Positions 57,520 through 64,000 of a DNA stretch of 64,000 bases are shown one piece after another. The notes beneath the pieces are model-generated. The model had not been told where the DNA came from. It saw only the letters and a list, made by a program, of their open reading frames with translations, and searched no databases. The stretch covers positions 59,550,001-59,614,000 of the forward strand of contig NC_081826.1 in assembly GCF_030867095.1 (NCBI RefSeq), written 5' to 3'. The translations under genes were made by a program, and so were the position numbers. The stretch comes from Alligator mississippiensis (lineage: Eukaryota; Chordata; Crocodylia; Alligatoridae). How positions within the stretch are numbered: the first letter of the stretch is position 1; every line of letters begins with the position of its first letter.

Positions 57520-59018
57520 ATGGGGGGCTCTGGGTCAAAGGATGTCCCAACCCCACGAAAAGGAACTCCAGCAGGTTATAGGTATGCGCATTATGGTCAA
57601 AAGTCGTGTAAGTTTTTAAATAAATGGAACTGGTATACCAGGGATAACCCTCCAAAACAATTTCCTTCAGAAGGAACTTTTGATCTTGATAAACTGATCC
57701 ACCTCCGAAAAGTTCTAGAGTCACGAGGTAGCAAGACCCCTCAAACTCAATGGGATGTCTATTTTGACTGGTATGAAGAAGGTAGTAAGAGACAACAAGA
57801 ATCCCAGGTAAGGAGTCTTAAGGACTCCCAAGAAAAACTAAAAGCAGAAATTAAGCAATTGAAAAATGGATATAGCCCTGGCCAGGCTAATCTTCCCTCA
57901 GCACCTCCTACCCCTTTATATCCCCAACTAACTCATGAGACTGAGAACGAGTCTGTAGAAGATATTCTAGAAAGTACTTCTTGTTTGGCCCAACCACCAC
58001 CTTACCCCGAACACCTGCCACCTGAATTGGAAACTCCAGCTTGTAGTCCAGAGGGCACTTCTGCAGGCTCATATTCCCCTGTCAGTTTAAATAACAGTCA
58101 CCCTAAAAAAGGCCCTATTATTCAAGTACTGTTGTGCCAATTACCAGGTGCACAAGGCTTGGTAACGGTACATGCCCCTTGGACACCTGGAGATTTAAGA
58201 AATCTAGTTAAAGAATTTCCTAACATCAGAGAAAAGCCCCAGAAGTTTAAAGACGAGCTCCAAACCGTTATTAACTGTTACAGCCCTACATAGTCTGATA
58301 TGAACCAACTTTTGCATGCTGTACTTCCTTCTGAAGCCCGACAGTGCCTAACAGATGAGGCAGACTGGCCACAGTGAGACCCTGGTCATGGGACAGATCT
58401 CGCAACTGCCCAACGCCGTTTACTAGAAGCCATATCTGTCGTATGTCCTAAGAAAACTGACTGGGCTAAAATTAATAATTGTAAACAGAATAAAGGAGAG
58501 TCTCCAGCAGACTATTTAGACTGACTCAAAGAAGTTTTTGAAAGACACTCAGGTATAAATGAAGCTACCGAAAACGCTCAGGAAGCAATTGCAGTTGTAT
58601 TTGTTCAAGGCCTACAGCCTAAATTAGGAGATCAATTGCGTAACATCTGTGTGGGGTGGCAAACAAAACCATTAAACGAACTAGTTATGATAGCCAACCA
58701 TTTTTAGCGTGTCAGGAAAGAAAGAAAGAAAATAATGAAGCCCAGTTAATGGCTTTGCGACTTCAAACTTATCACTCCAGAGGACGAGGACAGGGAAAAG
58801 GGAATTCACGAGGCTGAGGAAGGGGACACCGGTGCTGACAGACGAATGTTTCCTCCATTGACCGTTCTTCCTGTTTTTACTGTGGTCAAACCGATCATTG
58901 GAAAGGAGAATGTCCCAACAGACCACATACCTCTACCCCTTCAACAGGAAACTCTGCAGATCAACAACATCAGCAATTCTCCTTGCCTCTTCCCCAAAAT
59001 TCTTTATTTCAATATTAG
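57520..59018 (+). pseudogene. gag: endogenous retrovirus gag, broken
   Basis: Gag forms the virus core. The frame opens at ATG 57520 with Met-Gly-Gly-Ser, a plausible N-myristoylation start. A matrix-like segment and a charged coiled stretch (about residues 85-115) follow. A PPPY late-domain motif sits near residue 165, then the start of capsid near residue 200. This first open part is 257 codons and ends in TAG at 58291-58293. More in-frame stops follow at 58375-58377, 58522-58524 and 58705-58707. Around 58711-58733, in a GAAA-repeat tract, the frame moves by one. In the new frame lie two TGA codons (58815, 58836) and one CCHC zinc knuckle (58872-58913, C-X2-C-X4-H-X4-C). The terminal TAG is at 59016-59018. 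No capsid protein could be made intact. Confidence 0.9.
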
Positions 59019-62000
59019 GACCGCCTGAGGGATAGTAACTTCATCCTTTCACCACTCTTACCCATTGATCAGTCCGGACCCTTTGTAGAATGTACCATAG
59101 CAGGGAAAAGGGTAACTTGCCTTGTTGACATAGGGGCAAGCCGTTCCGCTTTGCATCTTTTTGATCTTCCCGACCCACCTCTTTCCAATGCTGTAGTTAA
59201 TGCTGTCGGCATTTCTAATCAAGTAATTTCTCATCCTGTAACTCAACCCTTGTCCGTTACTCTTGGTCCTATCTCTGACCACCATGCCTTCCTTTTAAGC
59301 CCTTTTACCCCTGTTAATCTTTTAGGTCGTGACCTACTTTGTAAACTTGGTTGTACTATTTATTGTACAGCGGATGGAGTTTTCCTTGAAGTACCAGCAG
59401 AAAACGAATGTGCAGTTCTTGCTGCTATGATTGAACCAGAAACCCTACCTATTTCTACAACAAACCCTGATTTCAAAGAAGAAATCCTTAAACAGGTACC
59501 CTGTGCCCTATGGTCACAGCATGCTAATGAAGTTGGGCAGATACACCCTGCTGAACTTGTTAAAATTCGTCTGAATCTGCGAAAGCAGCTCCCGCGCATT
59601 TCCCAGTATCCTCTCAGCAAGGAGGCTGAGCAAGGAATCACAACAGTCATTTCTTCCCTCTTTCAACAAGGTATCTTGGTCCCCACTTATAGCCCTTGTA
59701 ATGCTCCAATTCTGCCAGTTAAGAAACCAGGCAAAACTACTTATTGCTTTGTGCAAGACTTGTGAGCTGTTAATTCTGTTGTTTTACCTATTTTTCCTGT
59801 AGTACCTAACCCAGCTACCATTCTTTCTTGCATCCCACCGGAAGCTTGTTTCTTTACTGTTGCAGATTTGTGTTCTGCTTTTTTTTCAATTCCTATTCAT
59901 CCAGATAGTCAGTTTTTGTTTGCATTTACTTATAAAGGCTTATAATATACTTGGACTAGACTCCCACAAGGGTATACAGAGCCCCCTTCTATCTTTTCAC
60001 AAATTTTGAAGAAAGATTTAGACGACATTCAGTTAAAAAACTGTTCTGTCCTTATCCAGTATGTCGATGATCTTTTGCTTGCCTCACCTTCCTTTGAAGC
60101 CTGTAAAATTGATTCTCTGCACCTTTTGACCTGTCTTGCTCTAAAAGGCCATAAAGCTTCTAAAGAAAAAACTTCAGCTCTGCTTACCAAAGGTTCATTA
60201 TTTAGGCCATGATATTTCACTGGAGAATGTCACCTTTCAACTGCGTGAGTTGAAACAATTCTCAAAATCCCTCGGCCCACAACTGTCTTTCAAGTGCGCA
60301 CCTTCTTAGGCATGGCCGGATATTGCCGCCAATGGATATTGGGCTATGCCTCAATTGTAAAGCCCTTGCAAAATTTTACCTTAAAGGACGCCCCTGAACC
60401 TTTGCAGTGGTCTCCAGAAGCCGAAAATGCCTTTTCTGTCATTAAAACTGCCCTTTCACAGGCACCCGCACTGGGACTTCCTGATTATTCAAAGCCTTTT
60501 ACACTCTTTTGTCATGAAAAAGATGGCTTTGCTCTGGGGGTACTTACTCAATCCCATGGAGATAAACATCATCCTATTGCCTACTATAGTACAGCCTTAG
60601 ATCCTGTAGCAACTCGGTTTCCACCATGCCTTTGGGCAGTTGCTGCTGCTGCCATTCTTGTAGAATCATCTGCAAATATTGTTTTAGCTTCGCCCGAAAC
60701 TGTTGCTGTACCCCACTCAGTGGCCACACTTCTTTTAAAAACCAAAACCCAACACCTTTCAAATGCCCGTTTAACTAAACATGAAATTCTGCTACTTTCT
60801 GCAGCCCACATTACTTTAGTTTGTGCCCTGTACTTAATCCTGCTTCCTTGTTACCTACACCTTCTGATGGCGAGCCTCATGACTGCCTCGCTGTTACCAC
60901 TCATTTAACTTTACCTCGAGTTGATCTTAAGAACATTCCCATTCCAAATGCTGACCCAGTCTTGTATGTTGATGGGTCCTGCCTAAGAAATTCCAAAGAC
61001 TCTCTTGTTGAAGGTTATGCTGTATGTTCCCAGCACGAGGTACTCGAAAGTAATTTTTTACCTTCTGTCTATTCTGCCCAAATTGCTGAACTTGTTGCCC
61101 TCACTCGTGCCTGTACCCTTGCTAAAGGTAAAACTGTTAATATATATACAGATTCGCATTATGCCTTTGGTGTTGTCCATGATTATGGGCAATTATGGAA
61201 ACAACGTGGGTTTCTTACCTCAAATGGCACACCCATTCATAATGGTTCTTATGTAGCCACATTATTAGATGCCCTTCAATTACCTGTTGCTGTTGCTATT
61301 ATTAAATGTGTTGCTCATCAATCTTCCCAGGATGAAGTTACGCATGGAAATACTCTGGATGACTTTGCAGCCAGAGCTGTGGCCCTTTCACCCCCTGAGG
61401 CTGAGCAATTGTTGACGGCTGCCTGGTTGTGCCCAAGGTCTTACTTCCCTACCTTGCTCGCATGTACCACGGAGTGGCCCATGTGAGCAAAGGGGGGATG
61501 ATCGCAGCTATTCAACCAGATTGGTATGCTCCAAATTTTCCTTCCATAGCTCAGCACTACTGCCAGGCTTATTCTGCGTGTCAAGCCCATAATGTAGGCA
61601 AACCTGTTAAAACTAAGAAAGCCGCACATCCCACACCTTGGGGACCATTTGTAAATATTCAGATTGACTTTATACAAATGCCAAAATGTTGTAAATATCA
61701 ATATGTACTTGTTGTAGTTTGTATGTTTTCAAATTGGATTGAAGCCTATCCTGTGACAAGATCCGATACTAAAGCTGTCACTAAAATCCTTTTAAAGGAC
61801 CTTATCCCGCGATTTGGAATCCCACTTACCATCAATAGTGACAGGGGATCTCACTTTCCTGGGCAAATTATACAAGAAATATGTAAAGCCCTGCAGATTT
61901 GACAGAAGTTTCACTGCCCTTATCACCCACAGTCAGCAGGTGCTGTAGAGAGACAAAAACGGGATACTGAAAAATAAACTAGCAAAAATCTGTGCTGAGG

Positions 62001-62449
62001 CTGGTTTAAAATGGCCAGACACTCTACCATTAGCATTAATGAGCATGAGATCCACCCCTAATCGGAAGACTGGACTCAGCCCTCATGAAGTTCTGATGGG
62101 GAGACCTATGCGACTTCCATCCTCCCCACCCTTACCACCTTCTCAGATTAACATCCATTTAGCTGATGATCTTGTATTACAATATTGTCAAGCATTAATG
62201 AAATGTGTTAAGGTTGTTCATTTACAGGTCCAAGAAGCTTTACCCAGAGAGCCTGAAGAAGCCTGCCATTCCTTACAGCCAGGAAATTGGGTTCATGTAA
62301 AAAGAAAATCAGCTTTAGAACCTCGCTGGAAAGGTCCGTGCCAAGTTCTTCTCACCACTAACACTGCAGTAAAGTGTCAGGGACTATCTACTTGGATCCT
62401 CGCATCGCACTGCAAAAAGACTGTTTCTCCTGACAAAATCAAGGATTAA
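59019..62449 (+). pseudogene. pol: endogenous retrovirus pro-pol (protease, RT, RNase H, integrase), broken
   Basis: The frame continues straight from the gag UAG. Protease: the active-site triad reads D-I-G (59127-59135) where D-T/S-G is normal; a later LLGRDLL motif is kept. Reverse transcriptase: stops at 59763 and 59943; YVDD is intact at 60060-60071. The frame is displaced between about 60190 and 60248 and then restored. Another shift lies near 60820. RNase H keeps its four acidic residues (YVDGS at 60965, AELVAL, YTDSH, LDD). A shift near 61435 precedes integrase, which has HX3H (61468-61482), one cysteine of the zinc pair replaced by Tyr (61570), D (61666), D (61840) and E (61948) with exact DX35E spacing, a TGA at 61900, and a +1 shift in an A run (about 61955). 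The GPY/F-type motif reads GPC near 62335. The natural stop lies at 62447-62449. Confidence 0.9.
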
Positions 62450-62489
62450 AGATTAAGACTCCAAGAAAAGAGCCCATTAATAACCGAAC

Positions 62490-63693
62490 ATGGAGTCCCT
62501 CCTATTGACTATTTGTACTGGACTTTTAAACCTGGCCTATGGGAATGTGTTTTTGTCTTTAATTAACCAAATTAGGATAGACTTAAATGTCTCTCATTTT
62601 TGGATATGTAGTCATGTACCTATCCATTCTACCGGAGGGATACCCATGATACCAGTACCCTTGAATGCAACCCAAATGTCAGCTCCTTATTCACTCTTTC
62701 ATGGGAATGAAACTTGGCAAGATATAAATTGTACCCGAGCTGACTATGTACGACTAGCGTATACCACCCCGGAACGTTTTGTTGGACCTGTAATGGATCT
62801 CGTGTTGCAGTAGGAGTCAGTAAGTGTGAAGTAGAATTTAAGGTAAATGGTACTTGGCTCTCTAACGGTTCCTGGATACCCGGTTATTCTCCCATTTCAG
62901 CTGGATATTTAGATTATTATTCAGTATGGATGTTAAAACCAGTTTGTAACTTTGTGGTTACTGCACTAGCTGGTCACTATTTTGTATGTGGAGATAAGGC
63001 CTATAAAAATCTTCCTTCTGATTGGGGAGGAACATGCTACGTCTCTGCAGCATATCGTACCTTTACTATTAGATCTCACTTACTTAAAGGAAGAATTCAC
63101 AATGTTCGCGAAATCACAGAAAATCAAAGGTTTTTGGGTATAGTGTTCCCGAACTATGGCGCAGACTTAGCTATGTCCGAAATAAAGAAAGTTGCAGCAT
63201 CCCTAGAGAAAATAGCTAATGCTACTGCCATTGGTTTTCATGAAATAAGTAAAGAAATGAAAGAAATGAGACAAATGACTCTACAAAACAGACTTGCCTT
63301 AGATTATATATTAGTTGCAAAGGAGGTGTGTGTGCTTTAATAAAATCAGAATGCTGCATTTATATATCAGATGCTTCTAGTGCTATTGAGAACCAGGCCG
63401 AAATTAGTTAGAAAGAAGCTGCTAAATTACACCAAACTGATCAATGAAGTCTTTGGGACTGGTTTGGCGGACTTGGGACCAAATTATTTTATATTGCAAT
63501 CATGGTCCTCAGGTTTATTCTCTTTCTACAAGTACTGCTTTTGTTGCTATGCAATTGTAATTTAGTGCATCCCGCAAAAGATGTAACAGGTATGTCTAAC
63601 GTGGTGCTGGGTCAATTGAGATTAGTCTCACAGTTGTTCCGAAGGGAGTACTGGGAGATACTCTACCTAGGAACAAGTTTCACTGTGCCTTGA
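62490..63693 (+). pseudogene. env: endogenous retrovirus envelope gene, broken
   Basis: Envelope proteins mediate receptor binding and membrane fusion. The ATG at 62490 starts a hydrophobic leader. A surface-subunit motif that is usually C-W-x-C reads F-W-I-C at 62598-62609. Several N-glycosylation sites (N-x-S/T) follow. The frame shifts near 62788 and again near 63316 in an A run. In the third frame a CX6CC motif (Cys at 63331, Cys-Cys at 63352-63357) marks the gammaretrovirus-type transmembrane subunit. Two stops lie in that frame (63409, 63445). A hydrophobic membrane span occupies about 63484-63558, and the last stop is at 63691-63693. No clear furin site is visible. The coding span (~1.2 kb) is shorter than most class I envelopes. 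Confidence 0.85.
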
Positions 63694-63787
63694 AGGATGC
63701 ATAAGCCAGACTGTTCTCCCATTAGCTCACTTGCAGTCTGTTGCCCAACACACGGTTACAAAATTTCAGCGGTTGTACTATAAGTAC

Positions 63788-63799
63788 AAAAGGGGGGAA
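63788..63799 (+). other. polypurine tract
   Basis: 'aaaaggggggaa' lies directly before the 3' LTR start. It is the RNase H-resistant primer for plus-strand DNA synthesis in retroviruses. It is intact in sequence. Confidence 0.9.
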
Positions 63800-64000
63800 T
63801 GTGGAAGAAGAAAACTCCAGGCCTTAATTTCTGCTGACTTCTTGAGTTAGTGCACTATTTGCTAATGATTGCTTTTTCCCCGCCTATTTTGCAATCTGCT
63901 CTTTCTCCTGCCCTTTTTCCTTTGTTGAGCTGAGTAGACCTATGAGGTCAATAGGTCAAACCACAGTCTATGCCCTCTTGCAACTTTCTGGTTCAAACCA
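63800..64000 (+). repeat. 3' LTR, first 201 bp (cut by window end)
   Basis: It begins TGTGGAAGAAG and aligns without gaps to the 5' LTR from 56437 with 5 substitutions. The TATA box, poly(A) signal and right end lie outside the window. Confidence 0.95.

Larger units (their letters stand above)
30544..64000 (-). other. last intron of KCNB2 (5' end outside the window)
   Basis: No further KCNB2 exon is found up to 64000, so at least 33.4 kb of intron is present. It contains CR1 copies in both orientations, Penelope-like fragments, MITEs and an endogenous retrovirus antisense to the gene. The stretch 30561-31820 is AT-rich and holds nothing identified. Confidence 0.85.
56437..64000 (+). mobile_element. 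class I (gammaretrovirus-like) endogenous retrovirus, 3' LTR cut by the window end
   Basis: The order is 5' LTR, primer-binding site, leader, gag, pro-pol, env, polypurine tract and 3' LTR. Class I is supported by the tRNA-His-type primer site, the PPPY late-domain motif and a single CCHC knuckle in Gag, the in-frame UAG between gag and pro, YVDD in the reverse transcriptase, and a CX6CC motif in the transmembrane envelope. All genes carry stops and frameshifts, so this copy is defective. It lies antisense to KCNB2, the orientation usually tolerated in introns. The target duplication cannot be checked because the right end is outside the window. Confidence 0.95.

Noticed and set aside
57520-58293. 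A co-opted (domesticated) Gag gene
   Set aside because: The 257-codon frame stops inside capsid, lies in a decayed provirus and lacks any sign of independent expression.
1-64000. CRISPR arrays, bacterial operons, integrons
   Set aside because: No regularly spaced identical repeats, no operon-like gene packing; the content is vertebrate.

Overview
This is vertebrate nuclear DNA, most likely from a crocodilian. The evidence is one large coding exon of a vertebrate voltage-gated K+ channel, many CR1 LINE copies, Penelope-like remnants, and hAT-type non-autonomous transposons. The CR1 3' ends (runs like 'aacatctatgaatctatg') match crocodilian CR1 as I remember it; turtle or another sauropsid is not excluded. 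I see no bacterial or phage operons.

The only host protein-coding sequence found is the terminal exon of KCNB2 (Kv2.2) on the minus strand, 28399-30543. It encodes S1 through S6, the pore and the whole C-terminus. A splice acceptor lies at 30544-30560 and a candidate poly(A) signal at 28185-28195. Because the gene is on the minus strand, everything above 30543 is its last intron, which runs beyond 64000, and everything below about 28160 is downstream flank.

The left flank (1-28160) is a transposon graveyard. A plus-strand CR1 is interrupted by an hAT element that itself holds a Penelope-like element, another CR1 end and a second hAT. To the right come a solo LTR with a 5-bp target duplication, several hAT elements with exact or near-exact 8-bp duplications, a family of short elements with GGG...CCC ends and 3-bp duplications, and inverted tRNA-like repeats.

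The intron (30544-64000) holds further CR1 copies, Penelope-derived inverted pairs, a Tigger-like element, two tandem-repeat blocks and more MITEs. From 56437 to the window edge it holds a nearly full-length class I (gammaretrovirus-like) endogenous retrovirus on the plus strand, antisense to KCNB2. This has a 411-bp 5' LTR, a tRNA-His-type primer-binding site, gag, pro-pol and env regions broken by stops and frameshifts, a polypurine tract, and the first 201 bp of the 3' LTR.

The points most worth a second look are the hammerhead-ribozyme-like motifs at the same place in several Penelope-like ends, the inverted Penelope pair with a 15-bp duplication, the in-frame gag-UAG-pro arrangement and short envelope of the provirus, and the nested insertion stacks that give a relative chronology.
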